Assembly: GCA_004835665.1 (NCBI GenBank)
Contig: RBKR01000005.1
Span: 558,001-622,000 of the forward strand
Direction of reading: 5' to 3'
Origin: Phoma sp. XZ068
Lineage: Eukaryota; Ascomycota; Dothideomycetes; Pleosporales; Didymellaceae
Length of the DNA: 64,000 nt
Both the position numbers and the translations under genes were made by a program. Below, one piece after another: positions 33,003-43,595 of this stretch (within the stretch, counting starts at the first letter, position 1; each line of letters starts with the position of its first letter). The notes under the pieces are model-generated. The model made no database searches. It saw only the letters and a list, made by a program, of their open reading frames with translations, and was not told the DNA's origin.

Positions 33003-35048
33003 TTATGCAGTCCGTCTCCTCTTTCGCCTTGTCGAAGTAGATGTAGCCTTGTCCTTCTCTTCTTGAGCCTTCTTCTGCCTCTCAATCTCCTCAAGTCTTT
33101 CCTTGTTATGCTTTTCTTGCTCTTTTCGCTCATGCTCCTGCTTAGAGATTTTCGCCGCAGCTTCCACTTTCGCAAGCTCTTCCTCTTTTGCCTTCTTTTT
33201 CTCTTCCTCGAGACTCCTACGGTATTCCTCTTCGTCTCTGACCCTTTTGCCCTCGTTATCATCCTCAAGCTCATGCATCCATACACCCTTGCCATCGTCG
33301 AAAACTTGCTTTAGTTGCGCCAGAGTGCCGCACACCCCATCGACCTCGCCCCACGGTAGCCATGTCTGCTCTTTAGCTGTCCAGATGCCACCGCGGCCAC
33401 CGCGCTGGTCCCAGGATCGATCACCGCCCACAAGGGAGTTGTGGTATCCGTTCGGGCTTTGGGGGGTGCGGAAGTATTGGCGTAAGAGTGCGCGTTTATG
33501 TGTGGCGAACCATAAGTTATTGAAGGAGATTTGGGCGCTCGACAGACCTGATGTTTGGGGGCTGTGAACAGAATCAGGAACGCGCAGGATCAACGCCGGG
33601 ATCGCACCGGTATAGGTATTTTGGATGAGGGGGATGTTGGACCAGGATGTATGGCGATTTGGAAGCTGATCGAGCTTGTTGGCGAACTCTAGTTTGTCGA
33701 TGTAGGCCGGCTTGTTGGTGTCAGGAGAAGGGTTATGCAGGTATAGATTTGGACTCCAATACGGGAGCTTGCTAGACAGAAGGGTTGGCGGGAGGGATAG
33801 GTGCGGCGTTATAGATTTGGGATGGCGATATTTAGATAAGTCGGTTGAGTTCTCATGGACAAGAGGTACTAGTTCGTCCAGGGTCGTGTGGAGAAGCGGT
33901 TGGAAGAGCGTGTGCGTGTAGTCGAGTCCGATTGAGTACTCGTACTGCTTCTCGGGATGGATGACAACGTTGGCAGCCTCAAGTCGTCGCTCGGCTGCTA
34001 CATGCTCCTCTGCTGCCTTTCCCATCCACCCTCGCAGCTTAGAGGTTGCAGTCTTGCGCTCTGTCAAAGCCGCATCGCGTCGTAATTGCTGTTCGCCAAA
34101 CATAGTAGCAATCACTGACTGCATTGTCTGCTTCGCGCCGTTGCTTTTCTCATACTTCTTCAATGCTGCAGCAAAGAAGACCTTCAGGTCCTTCGCAGGG
34201 CCCATCACAACCTTCGAGTTGAGATATCTCGCCGGCAGGTCTTCCGTACTGGTGGCTCCTTCACCTAAACCATAGAGGTCATGCGGCAGTAGTGACGATG
34301 GTGCGTACTTGCAAGTCGCGTTGTCTCCCTCACACGCCTTTCCGGCGCCGAACACAATTGTCTGATTGAATTTTTGGCGTTTGTTCTCATCCAACCCGTA
34401 CTTCTTGAGCAATCGCGCATTCGCGTACTCCACAACTGCCTCATACTGCTTGATGATAACGTCGCTGGGCAGTTGGAACCAAGTATCTTGGCCATCCACA
34501 ACCAACAGCAAATCATCATCATGCACCAGATTCTCATTGTAGAGGTACTCGCGTATGCCGAAGAGCGTCTGCCTCTCTCTGTGTCCCGGCGATATAAACG
34601 TCTGGTGAAAGTTGAGTGCGGTCGGTGGAGGGTAGTTAAGCAGCATCGCCGACAGTGTCGACTTGCAGAATGCATCTGAATCCTTCTCTGAGCTCATCAG
34701 CAGGTGGAAGTTCGGTGTTGTCTTCTCGAGTTTCGGCGGTAAGTGGTCGATTTCGCCATTCTCGAGCTGCAGCGTCGTATTAGAAGGAGCCTTGAAGGGA
34801 GTCTTCGCAAGCCCCGGTAAGCCGGGGACGTATGGTCGCCATTGGTACTCGGAGAGGGCGTGGTAGCCTTCTGCAATGGTTCCAGAATGCCGTACTCCTG
34901 CCAGGCCTAGTATGAACGTGAGAGCGACAATGGAGAAGAGAAGTGTCCGCCCCCGTCGTGAGCAGAGCCATTGGACCGCTGCTCCTCCGATCTCCGTTGG
35001 TGATTGTCGAGGGGACATGGGCATGGGCAGCATTGCGTCGCCTGCCAT
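33003..35048 (-). CDS. Type II membrane glycosyltransferase-like protein
   Basis: A single exon; the first ATG of the frame (35048) gives 681 residues. A short cytosolic N-terminus, rich in Met/Pro, is followed by one hydrophobic segment at about 38-55 (TLLFSIVALTFILGLAGV), giving a Golgi-type type II topology. The luminal part resembles the PLOD/procollagen-type glycosyltransferase fold: LLMSSEKDSDAF, then HDDDLLLVVDGQDTWFQLP at about 180-198. The DxxD there (DGQD) is a plausible metal/nucleotide-sugar site, and NSKVVMGPAKDLK lies further on. N-glycosylation sequons occur (NTT, NQT, NAT). The C-terminal 80 residues are an unusual Lys/Glu-rich coiled coil ending in a basic KRKRRRTA-like tail. 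Donor sugar and acceptor are unknown. Confidence 0.75.
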   Translation of the reverse strand: MAGDAMLPMPMSPRQSPTEIGGAAVQWLCSRRGRTLLFSIVALTFILGLAGVRHSGTIAEGYHALSEYQWRPYVPGLPGLAKTPFKAPSNTTLQLENGEIDHLPPKLEKTTPNFHLLMSSEKDSDAFCKSTLSAMLLNYPPPTALNFHQTFISPGHRERQTLFGIREYLYNENLVHDDDLLLVVDGQDTWFQLPSDVIIKQYEAVVEYANARLLKKYGLDENKRQKFNQTIVFGAGKACEGDNATCKYAPSSLLPHDLYGLGEGATSTEDLPARYLNSKVVMGPAKDLKVFFAAALKKYEKSNGAKQTMQSVIATMFGEQQLRRDAALTERKTATSKLRGWMGKAAEEHVAAERRLEAANVVIHPEKQYEYSIGLDYTHTLFQPLLHTTLDELVPLVHENSTDLSKYRHPKSITPHLSLPPTLLSSKLPYWSPNLYLHNPSPDTNKPAYIDKLEFANKLDQLPNRHTSWSNIPLIQNTYTGAIPALILRVPDSVHSPQTSGLSSAQISFNNLWFATHKRALLRQYFRTPQSPNGYHNSLVGGDRSWDQRGGRGGIWTAKEQTWLPWGEVDGVCGTLAQLKQVFDDGKGVWMHELEDDNEGKRVRDEEEYRRSLEEEKKKAKEEELAKVEAAAKISKQEHERKEQEKHNKERLEEIERQKKAQEEKDKATSTSTRRKRRRTA

Positions 35049-37401
35049 TATAGTCGTGGTGGTGAGGCCTCGAGGCTCGATGGCGAGGATGCGATTCGTT
35101 TGGCGACAGGAACGAGAGACTCGACGAAGGAAGGGGCAGTCCCGACATGTGAACAACCGTACTCAACAACGATCAACCTTCTGCGTTGTAGGCCCGAAAC
35201 ATTCCTGGATAGCCTTATTCCGATCGCTTGATGATGACGCCGTCGTCCCGCTGTTTTACGCGTCACCTCCACAAGTTCCTGGACCCTGTAATCTCGTGAA
35301 ACAACCTGCCCTCTGCGACGAAGGGTGCGACAGCTGGAAGGGCCAACATGTCGAGAGCTGAGCGACATTGCACCCGCGTCCCTAAATGTCTTGGGAGCGT
35401 CCCGGTGCGCAGAAAAGCGGCGTTGAGGGCAGCCAGCCAGTGGTGGTCTGGCCCGCCATGCAGGCACCCTGGTCGCGAGCTAGGCTCTACCAAGGATGGC
35501 CCTCCCGTTTTTGGGCGACGGTGATCTGCAAATAGATTGTTAAGAGGTGTGCTCGTAAGTCTTATCATTGAATTGCGTCTTGGCTGTGCGGGGTACTACT
35601 TTGAGGAAGAGTGGTGTTGTTTGACATCTGTTCTGTTTTGTTTCCCTTGCTTTGTTTGACAGGTGGAACAAGAACGTTGGCAGACACGACCGCGTTTGAT
35701 GCTCGTGCGCATTATTGTGGGCGTAGGAGTTCCACTGCGGCTAAGCTAAACTCGCGAGGTGCGATCACGACCCACGCCAGCGCCCCCGCTGACAGCCGAG
35801 GAGGCTGAACTTTATGCATTTAAAAGGAGTTTTCAAAACTGCAGCGGGTCCGTCGAGATCGCATCGGACAGCAGAGAAGTATGCGCCCGCCACAGAAGTT
35901 GTGTTGGAGACATATGCGACCTTGGACCACAATTGTGTCTAAAAGCCCTGTAGGACAGGAACGGATGGTGTAAGGGCCTGATGCATGTTGTGCATACTGC
36001 TAATGAAGATAGACGGTGCCAGCTATGCTACAAGCATCAAATTAACGGAAGACAAGAAGTGCACGAAGGAATGACAGAGCGGCTGACTGAAAGCTTGAAG
36101 TTGAGGATTAAGATCCAGCAGACGCATTAAACGACATCTAACCCCTTTTCCGTTTATTCCTACCTGCCCAGGGCTACAAAGCGACTGACCTCTGGAAGGG
36201 TGGTCACTCGATTGTTCCAATCCCTACGGTCGTCCTCTTCCTGTACACAAGTACCAAGTCATTGCCGCTCGTCGCTCCCTTTTGTATCTGCGCCTGTGCC
36301 TCCTTGGTCCATAAGCATGACCCTAGCGAATCTCCGATCCTTCGACGCCTCGCGGTTCTTGTGCTTACAGGCTCGTACTCGATAGGTAACTTTGAGCCTA
36401 GCGACTACCACTTACAGTATCATCTCGCGGTACTGGTCGCTAGCAGCGCATGTCTTGCAACAGAGTGGACAAACTTGGGTGACAGTCACTTGAGTGGTGT
36501 TAATTTGGTGGCTCAAGACTTCTTACAATTCCTCGGACTTTAGCCTCCTTGACTGGAACACAGTTTGGCTGCGCAGTCGGTCAATGTGATCAGCACATAT
36601 ACGTATTAAGTAACTTACTCCAACGCACGTTTAGTTCTTTTCTGTTGTTTTCTCGATGCTACGATTCCACTTCTCAAGGTTAGTCACTTTGCGTGGACCC
36701 AAACTTGGTCGAACAACATGAGTTGATTGAACACCTTGCATCAGCGAGCGGTTGGATTGTCCTAGACATGCTTAAGACTGGCCTGCCTAGACGAGGAGCA
36801 TCATCATCATCTATGAGCCAGTCCAGCTGAAGGGTTGAAATTTGGCAGCGTCTTCTGACTTCCCCTCCAGCGCCTGAGGTGCACAAATCTGGAAAGATGT
36901 TGCCATACCGTTCCACCGTCCCCTGAGTTGTCAAGTGGGACATGTCCAAGCTCACAAGGTTGTCAGAATTTCGTAGGCCTTAGAGCTTCCATGAAGCACT
37001 CTGTCGATAGCATCTTGCACCCACGCATATCAAGATATTTTATAGATACTAACAGCGTGACGAGGGGTAATGTAGCGAAAACTGGGAGATTGGCGACGGT
37101 GAAGCAGTCAGTAAGTGTCGCGCTGAGATTTCTACTACACAAGATGCTCTTTACGATGTGGCGCTTACTTGGGTCCTAATGTAGCAAGATGCAAGACTGA
37201 GAAGGCCGAAAATGATATCGATGACGTCGATGAACGTATAAGCTTTCGGCTTTCGACAGCTTCTCCATGAGTGATCGACTGTTACGTGACTTTCACGGCT
37301 TCTGATCACCGAGTAAACGACGCAGACATCTAGAAATTCGCTTCCCGGAAAGGAGGTCTACGGAGATGGAAAACCAGCAGTAGCAGTTGTCTACTGGCTC
37401 G
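35049..37401. other. Intergenic region, no gene supported
   Basis: About 2.35 kb holding the glycosyltransferase gene promoter. Short frames on both strands look random in composition. No repeat, tRNA or mobile element was recognised. Confidence 0.4.
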
Positions 37402-37665
37402 ATGTCAAGCGAAAGGTTCGAAGAGCCAAGTCGGAAGCTGCAACCTTGGAAGGACTCCACTCGCCCAATCACAGAGGCAATAGCCAAGCTTGAGACCAAA
37501 GATGACTTTCGAATAATCTCAAAAGAGAAGCGAGTCCGATGCATCGGGGCTTATGGTTGTCGTTTGGGTCCAAAGCGAAGGACGCATCGTAGGGTGGTCC
37601 CCAAGAGTCAGCACATCTGCTGCGCCACTTCACACCTCAATCAGGCAAATATGTTCTATACTTGA
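37402..37665 (+). CDS. Possible small basic protein, low confidence
   Basis: An 87-residue open frame from an ATG at 37402. Its first 55 residues look protein-like and charged (SSERFEEPSRKLQPW; KLETKDDFRIISKEKRVR) and it then turns Cys/Arg-rich. No family recognised, no intron evidence, and the opposite strand is also open across much of it. It could equally be chance or a decayed exon. Confidence 0.25.
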   Translation: MSSERFEEPSRKLQPWKDSTRPITEAIAKLETKDDFRIISKEKRVRCIGAYGCRLGPKRRTHRRVVPKSQHICCATSHLNQANMFYT

Positions 37666-37875
37666 CCTTCGGTGAAGACGAACATGACCAAAATATGGCG
37701 TACCTGTACGGATGACAAGGATAGCAAGTAGCAATTTTTGTTCCCGATTGGTTAACCCTGATGAGCCCTCGCTGTCAACACATCCGCCAAGCCTTGGATC
37801 GCGCCTTATCAGACCGCAGACCGCTGCCTATGGAGTTTTCAAACATGTTAAACAGAATGGCCTGCTGTATTCGCA

Positions 37876-38424
37876 ATGACAACAGAACCTGCAAATCTTC
37901 ACATCTCAAAGTCTGGTATTGTTGAACAATCACCACCGCACGAAACACCACCAACAGTGTCTTTGCACGCAACCATGAAAATCCTTACAGCCACTCGAGT
38001 GCCTCCAACCACCTTGGAAAGCATGGAGCAGCGGCATAACGCCCCGCAAGCACCATTACGGAATCCGTTCGACCACCCGGCCAAGATCACGCCTCTTCCA
38101 ACCATCTTTACTCCACTTCGTCTACATAGCTATTCGCAAACATCCAGCTCATTTACAAAGACCGACAGCGCTTCCTTGCCTATCCAACAAAAGCTCTACT
38201 ACGTGATCGCTGCCACATGGCTTATTGGACTAATAGCCAGTACTCTCTCCGTGATCCTAGAATGCGTTTTTGGTGTAGAGTGGACTTCGGGTATCGCACA
38301 CTGGGGCATCGGCAGCTTGTTGGAAATACACTCATATGGGCTTCTGATGGCTATTGAAGTGGTTGTGTGCTTGATTTGGCGGGAGCTGGAGGGTCTGCAT
38401 TTTGGTGCGTGGATAGTGTGTTAG
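37876..38424 (+). CDS. Small predicted membrane protein, unrecognised
   Basis: A single exon of 182 residues from an ATG in moderate context (GCAATGACA). Residues 1-110 are polar and Pro/Thr-rich. Two hydrophobic helices follow, at about 118-140 (YYVIAATWLIGLIASTLSVI) and 150-175 (SYGLLMAIEVVVCLIW), separated by a short loop with Trp/Gly. It ends almost directly after the second helix. It converges with the E2 gene, leaving 259 bases between stops. The protein-like composition suggests a real gene; a missed 3' exon is possible because the end is abrupt. Confidence 0.5.
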   Translation: MTTEPANLHISKSGIVEQSPPHETPPTVSLHATMKILTATRVPPTTLESMEQRHNAPQAPLRNPFDHPAKITPLPTIFTPLRLHSYSQTSSSFTKTDSASLPIQQKLYYVIAATWLIGLIASTLSVILECVFGVEWTSGIAHWGIGSLLEIHSYGLLMAIEVVVCLIWRELEGLHFGAWIVC

Positions 38425-38683
38425 ATGTTACCTCAAGGGATGATGTCAGAAGGTTTTCAAAGTGCTCCCACCTGGCAATCGGCCGTGTCTCAGTGTGAAG
38501 CAGATGGAGTGCGAAGAGGTATCGTAAATGCATTGTACGCTGAGCAAACCATGCCGAAAGACCCACCATGCACGCCTGAACGATCAAGTAATGTGAAAAT
38601 GCCTTATGTATCTGTGCGCCCCATATTGTACTCCCGGTCTCCTTTCCCGAGCGCTGTTGGCTCATGCTTTACAGGTAGCCAAT

Positions 38684-39292
38684 TTACTCAAACTCCAGGC
38701 TGTCTCGCACACACTTCCTCACGCGCTTCTTAAACTCGGGAGTGTTCTCTCTCCACAGCGCTGCAGCCTCAACGTTCGCTGGTGACTCGTCGTTCGGACT
38801 CGATAGCATCGATATAACGGAAAGGAGGATCGTCTCGGGGGTCTGGACCGGTGACCAACGCTCTGCAGCTGACTCGTAGCCGTACTTGTCTTCTTCAGGC
38901 GGGTGCAGGATCGAGATACAGACTTCGCCATTCTGGTAGACTAACAAAGTGTCAGCTTGGATACTTAGGCTTACTATAACGGCGAGGACTTGCTGTTCGG
39001 GTGAAAGATGGGCGTTTCGAAGCGCATCTTCGGCGGCAGGAGTGGGTATTCGGGCGGGAAGTTCAGTCGTGCGCGGAAGAATCCACCTAAAGTGCTCAGC
39101 TTGGTTCAGTTCCATTTTGCCAGTATTCATACCTCCATAGAACTTTGTGTCGTCGTCGATCATCAGCATAACTTCCCACTCGAAGACATTGTTGTCCGCC
39201 AGACCGCAACTTATGCCTGATATACTCTTGTCGTTCTGCATTTGCTTGAGCTGGCGAGACAGCAGTCCTGCTGCAGCTGATGTGGAGGCCAT
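38684..39292 (-). CDS. Ubiquitin-conjugating enzyme E2, UBE2G/Ubc15-Ubc7 type
   Basis: Ubiquitin E2 of the acidic-loop class. Exons (minus) 39292-39133, 39086-38994 and 38940-38684; introns of 46 nt (GTATGA...TTAG) and 53 nt (GC-AG). Product 169 residues. The UBC fold is complete: [38 protein letters not shown], the HPN motif at 82-84 and catalytic Cys92 in [11 protein letters not shown]. Directly after the active site is the insertion typical of this class ([19 protein letters not shown]), then [18 protein letters not shown]. By that loop and the tail ([13 protein letters not shown]) it is closer to UBE2G1/Ubc15 than to Ubc7; the ERAD E2 Ubc7 is the alternative. No transmembrane tail is present. 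Confidence 0.92.
   Translation of the reverse strand: MASTSAAAGLLSRQLKQMQNDKSISGISCGLADNNVFEWEVMLMIDDDTKFYGGMNTGKMELNQAEHFRWILPRTTELPARIPTPAAEDALRNAHLSPEQQVLAVIVSLSIQADTLLVYQNGEVCISILHPPEEDKYGYESAAERWSPVQTPETILLSVISMLSSPNDESPANVEAAALWRENTPEFKKRVRKCVRDSLEFE
38941..38993 (-). other. GC-AG intron in the E2 gene
   Basis: The only splice that joins HPN to IYQNGEVC uses a GCAAGT donor at 38993 and a TTAG acceptor at 38941. Codon Ile85 is split as A|TC. GC-AG introns are a small minority class; the rest of the donor matches consensus, as expected for GC donors. Confidence 0.85.
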
Positions 39293-40857
39293 CTTGGTGT
39301 GCTGTGGTGGTCGTGTGCCTTGTGTATCGAACGAAGCTTGAATGAAGCTTACTTTGGGACAGGGCGGGGTCGATTGAAAGCGAGCGCAGAGCGGGGCAGG
39401 TTTTGTCGAAACCAGCCGCGGAGCCGTGTGCTGTGTGCGCTGTGCTGAAGGAGGTCGGTCGATGGGGCACGTGAATGTCCTATACGTGCGGCGACAGCGT
39501 ATATAAGGTGCTGGCAGTCCAAGCGCGTTGCGGTGGATACGTCAAAGGTGAGCGCGGTGATGGTGGGGCAGTCCTAGCAATCGGCGGGCCCTCGGCAGGG
39601 GTCTGAATGGATAGATGGCAGTCGTTCAGTAGATCGGGGCGGCAGCGGCCGAATGTGTGTAGCTTCGCAGAGCGTTCTGGGCGACGTGGACGTAAAAATA
39701 TATGAAGAAGCAAGCATCCGAGGTCGTGAGCACCTTCCCGTCGACGTGCTCGACGGTGGCGTCAGAAGCCAAGGCTAGCAGGGGTCCTCTCCAGCCATTA
39801 TCAGCGGTCGATTTCCTCTTTCTCTCATGCTCGCATCTCCACCGTCTCAAAGCCATCTTGAACCGTCATGCGGCGGGGATTCCTGGTGTTAATCCTGTAA
39901 GGCTGCGCTGAAATGGAGGAGAAGAGGCGGGACAAATATTGGGCAAGGACGAAGACCGACCGCAGCAACCGTCGACTTCCCTTTTCGCAGCGTCCGCGTC
40001 ATGCATCTCTTGAAGTAAGCCACATGTTGTAATGCAAAGAAGTGGAACGCGACCAAAAAGGTCCTCAGACAACATTCGTCAACCGAGCCAAACACCTCAG
40101 CGCACGCTCAGCCAGCGCCCTGAACCCCTTGTACCTGACGGTCGCCCCGCCCGCCCAAATGACCAAATCGATATCGAGAAGTCAGCACTTTCCCATCCAG
40201 CGCAAAGCCTGTCTTATGGCAGTAATATCGAGTGAGATCAATTGTTATCGACTACCAACCTCCAATACGCCTCCTGACGCTTTTCACCTTCACGTTACAG
40301 ATGGCTGACTGTTCAGCAATTTTGGCGCTCACTATATTGGACTTGTAGTAACATGATCAAGGGTGCCTTGACATATGGATTATTTGCGATGCGACACGGC
40401 AGCGCGACTACATCTGCAAGCTGCATGTCAAACGGCACGTTGTGCGTCGTGACACAACATGCAAAGCTAGGCCTGGATGCTGGGACCTTTGGCACCCGTC
40501 ATCGGTATTTTGGGTCGACGATGACTGTAAAAGCATCAAAACAATCATGAACGGTGTGGTCACGGCAGCCTGTGTTGTGGACACACTTAAAGCGTACAGC
40601 GGACCGTACAGTCCATTGATATCAATCAGATACTACGAATCAAATACGCTACAAAGCCTAAGCAATCTCTCCATACTGAGCAAACTACCAGGACGCAGGA
40701 AGCGACTATAATGTTACCAACTTCTTGACCCATGTCCAGTATCTCATGGCGCGACCCTGAGCTTCCCTTCACTCTCTCCATCAGGCCAGAAGAGTGCGAC
40801 GAGGCTAATATCAGTTTCCTTTGCAGCATACTCGGCGCGGTTCCCATTCTGCTCGTC
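39293..40857. other. Intergenic region upstream of the E2 gene
   Basis: Contains the E2 promoter, with a TATATAA sequence at 39500-39506, about 210 bases before the ATG. Other short frames have no supportable identity. Confidence 0.4.
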
Positions 40858-41340
40858 TTAATTCAACGGCCCCGTAATCTCCGCTGCTAAACCGTTATCG
40901 TATTTGTCTGCGTACGTTTCGATGAATGTCTTCTCGTCAAGCTTCTTCGGCGCAAAATACCCGCTTGTGTACTCCACTTGCCATTACCGCCCGTATAGGA
41001 TTGACGATCGATCCTTCAACCGGCAGAGTTCAAACGTCGGCCTGGACGATGTCAAGGATTTTTGACATTGATTTCCTCTTGCTCCATGGCCTCGGTGTGA
41101 ATGAAAAATATACCAGTACTACTTGCTTGTCTCACGCCAGATCTATCACCCGCAATGTGAGCGAATGTTTCGGCGTCAATATCCTTGTCGAGCGAAACGC
41201 CACCGGCGTTGCACTTGGCCCATACATTATTGGGGATTGTGGTCAAGTCTTTGAGGTAGGACTGGCGGAACTCCTCTTTCCCATCAGCTGTTGGAATTAT
41301 CCCTTGCTCTTGCGCGAAAGCTTCAGCTTCCTCAGCAAGT
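40858..41340 (-). pseudogene. Decayed or unresolved gene, conserved-looking fragments
   Basis: Two minus-strand stretches look like real protein but lie in different frames. The upstream one (about 41340-41140) reads ELAEEAEAFAQEQGIIPTAD, then LKDLTTIPNNVWAKCNAGG and LDKDIDAETFAHIAGD. The downstream one, ending at the stop at 40858-40860, reads WQVEYTSGYFAPKKLDEKTF, then YADKYDNGLAAEITGPLN. Stops separate them and no standard 45-60 nt intron links them in frame; an intron of about 145 nt (GTATAT donor near 41114) could do so only by discarding protein-like sequence. A frame break is also visible inside the second part. No clear start was found. Either a frameshifted relic or a gene with unusual introns; family not recognised. 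A 179-codon plus-strand frame (40926-41465) covers the same DNA and is judged antisense shadow. Confidence 0.45.
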
Positions 41341-41646
41341 TCTCAAGGTGGCGCTTGCATGGACGGATCCGATTGACTTCAAGAGTGTACAACGTTAAAT
41401 ATGCGCTGATTTCGGTTCTACATCTAAAAAGCGGAGATGATGAGAGATACCAACTGAACCTTTAGTCTTGACTGACCCGCCGTGTAGTATATAATACATC
41501 CAAGCACCAAGGTCCGTGAACGCCGTCATGGTGGAGATGCAGTGGTGCTGAGCCGCTGTGCTCTAGGGTATTTATGTTCGTGCGTGACAGAAGAAAAGAC
41601 AACAAAATAGACATTAAACAAATTCATCGTGCACACGGCCATGCGT

Positions 41647-42851
41647 TCAGCCGAAGATGCGAAGGAAACCCCACAATCCTGCTCCACAAAGGACGGGTAT
41701 AGTGAGGTTGTCGTCCCAGCCAAATAAGTCCAGCGCCTCGCTACTGCTTGCGACAATGCCGGTAACTAAAGACATGACACCAAGGGCTGTGTAACCAGTG
41801 ATGGTGCTTTGAGCAGCAGAAAGTCCTAGTGATTGCTGAGCTTGAGCTGGTAGCGTGAGAACGCCCTGGAAAGCGAACGTGTTGTCGCCTTGATTGAGTT
41901 CTGAATGAAGCGGTCCTAGCCAAGCCCACCATGTGACAGCTGTGATGATGCCTGTTACGCATGCTGCAATTGTGCCTGCCAGACTCTTACCCCTCCTAAC
42001 TCTGGGCGTCAGATGTCCCCAGAGGCGGCCAAATGTCGATGCTGCAGTGTCGCACCAGCTCAACAGCAAAATGCTCATAACACCAACATCCTTGGGGCAG
42101 AAGCGGAGGACAATCCAAGCGCCCAGCAGGTATGAAATAACACCATTATAGCCGTCTACTTCAGACTCACGCATCAGAGCGCCGAGGCATCGGATGTAGA
42201 AGCGGTTGACCTGCCAATAGCGGTGTCGGATAACGTCGGTGAGGGCGATGGGGATTAACATGGTGAGAAGAACGGGGTGGATGTGCGACATCTGACGCCC
42301 TGTACAGTAGAGAAAAATCGTGACAAAGCCGATGGAAACGTGGAGGATCTTGCGGGGGATTTCATGGCGGTGAATCTAGCCGTGTTAGCAAGAGTCGTGA
42401 GGCTGATACAGTGAAAACATACGAAAGAGCGCCATTCTTGATGAATGGGAATCAACCCCAGTGGGCTTGGACTCCGGCTCATTTCCCTCCAGTAATTCTT
42501 GTTCGCAGCTGCTGGTGATAAATGCCCATTACTTGTCCCATTTGGAAGGGCAAGGTCTTTTTTCAGGCCTCCATTCTGCTGCCTTCTATACGTCAGCCCA
42601 CTGACTTTCCGCCTCCCTGCCCCCCCTTCAAGTATGGAATCGCGACTTCGAGTACGGGCGCGCTTCTCTGGATCTGAGCCTGACGAGTCCTCCTCTATAG
42701 GAGGGGGTGACTGCACCCTGTTCTTGCGCGCTGAAGCACGCGTCACAGGGCCAAAGTATCCATCTTTCCCACTACCGGCGTCTGAAGGAGTTGGTGATGG
42801 GGAAATGACGCGCGGAGTGTGCGGTATCTGGTATTGTCTAGAGGAAGCCAT
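41647..42851 (-). CDS. DGK1: Dgk1, CTP-dependent diacylglycerol kinase
   Basis: Integral ER/nuclear-membrane enzyme that phosphorylates diacylglycerol with CTP, countering Pah1 lipin. Exons (minus) 42851-42423 and 42375-41647; the 47-nt intron 42376-42422 (GTATGT, GCTAAC branch site, CTAG) is phase 0 and joins EWRSF to IHRHEIPRKILHVSIGF. Product 385 residues. Residues 1-140 are disordered and basic/Ser-rich. The membrane part then follows with EIPRKILHVSIGFVTIF, RHRYWQVNRFYIRCLG, the acidic ESEVDGYNGVISYLLG loop, SILLLSWCDTAASTFGRLWG (the conserved D-A-S-x-x-G-R-x-W-G motif of CTP-dependent lipid kinases) and RGKSLAGTIAA. Six or more membrane helices are expected. The ATG chosen is the first in frame. 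It shares a 744-bp divergent promoter with SPB4. Confidence 0.93.
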
Positions 42852-43595
42852 CGCTGAGCGAAAGCAGGTGGTGAAGTATGGCAGCGGAGGGGCGCGGATG
42901 AGGCCGGAGATGCTGGAGCGAGCCCTTGCGCAAAATATAGCGACGTTGACGAGGAGTGACTGGTGATCTGGATCTACGTAGTCGTGAGGCGGAGTGTGTG
43001 TGGGGTGGGCGCCGTTTAAGACTGCGGATGTGGTGGCTTCGACATCGGCGTCAGACGTAATCAACAAGGCCAGCGCGGACGCGAGTTCGTCCGGACTACG
43101 CGCATCGCCTGGGAAAACAGGAGATGCCACAATTTACGTGGGCGACAGTAGCCAACTTAGAAACGTGGTGGGAAAGGAGACGTTGCGGGCGCCTGCGACG
43201 CCAGTGACGCCTATGTAATCTTGCTGCTTAGCCAGGAAATTTAGCAGGCCGTAGTCTTGTCGCGTGTATGCGCGGATCAATGTCGCCGATGAGATCAGCT
43301 TGCATGTGAAGATGCTCCACTCAAAACTCAAGGTGCGTTGTACAGCATTCACGCATCCGATGTTTTGCGGGATATTTCTAGGATCTTGAAAGCTATGAGC
43401 ACATTTGACACCAGGAAGAGGGATCTGAGAACGGAGCAATCACGTGCATATCGGCTGTACTTTCCTCCATGATCGACATGTGGCGAGGGTACGACTAACG
43501 CGCCACAGCGCCACAGGCCAACTTTTTCTGTCTGGCAAAAGTTCACGCTGCAGCCCAGCGCAACCACCACAACTCACGCCTCACAACATTTGGAG
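42852..43595. other. Divergent promoter region DGK1/SPB4
   Basis: Separates the two start codons. The DGK1 frame stays open for about 280 bases upstream (to 43130) without an ATG. This segment is therefore read as 5' UTR, though its translation is fairly protein-like. Confidence 0.5.

Noticed and set aside
40926..41465. 179-codon plus-strand open frame with an ATG
   Set aside because: It overlaps minus-strand stretches with much better protein composition; its own translation is rich in Cys, Leu and Ser without motifs, so it is read as an antisense shadow.
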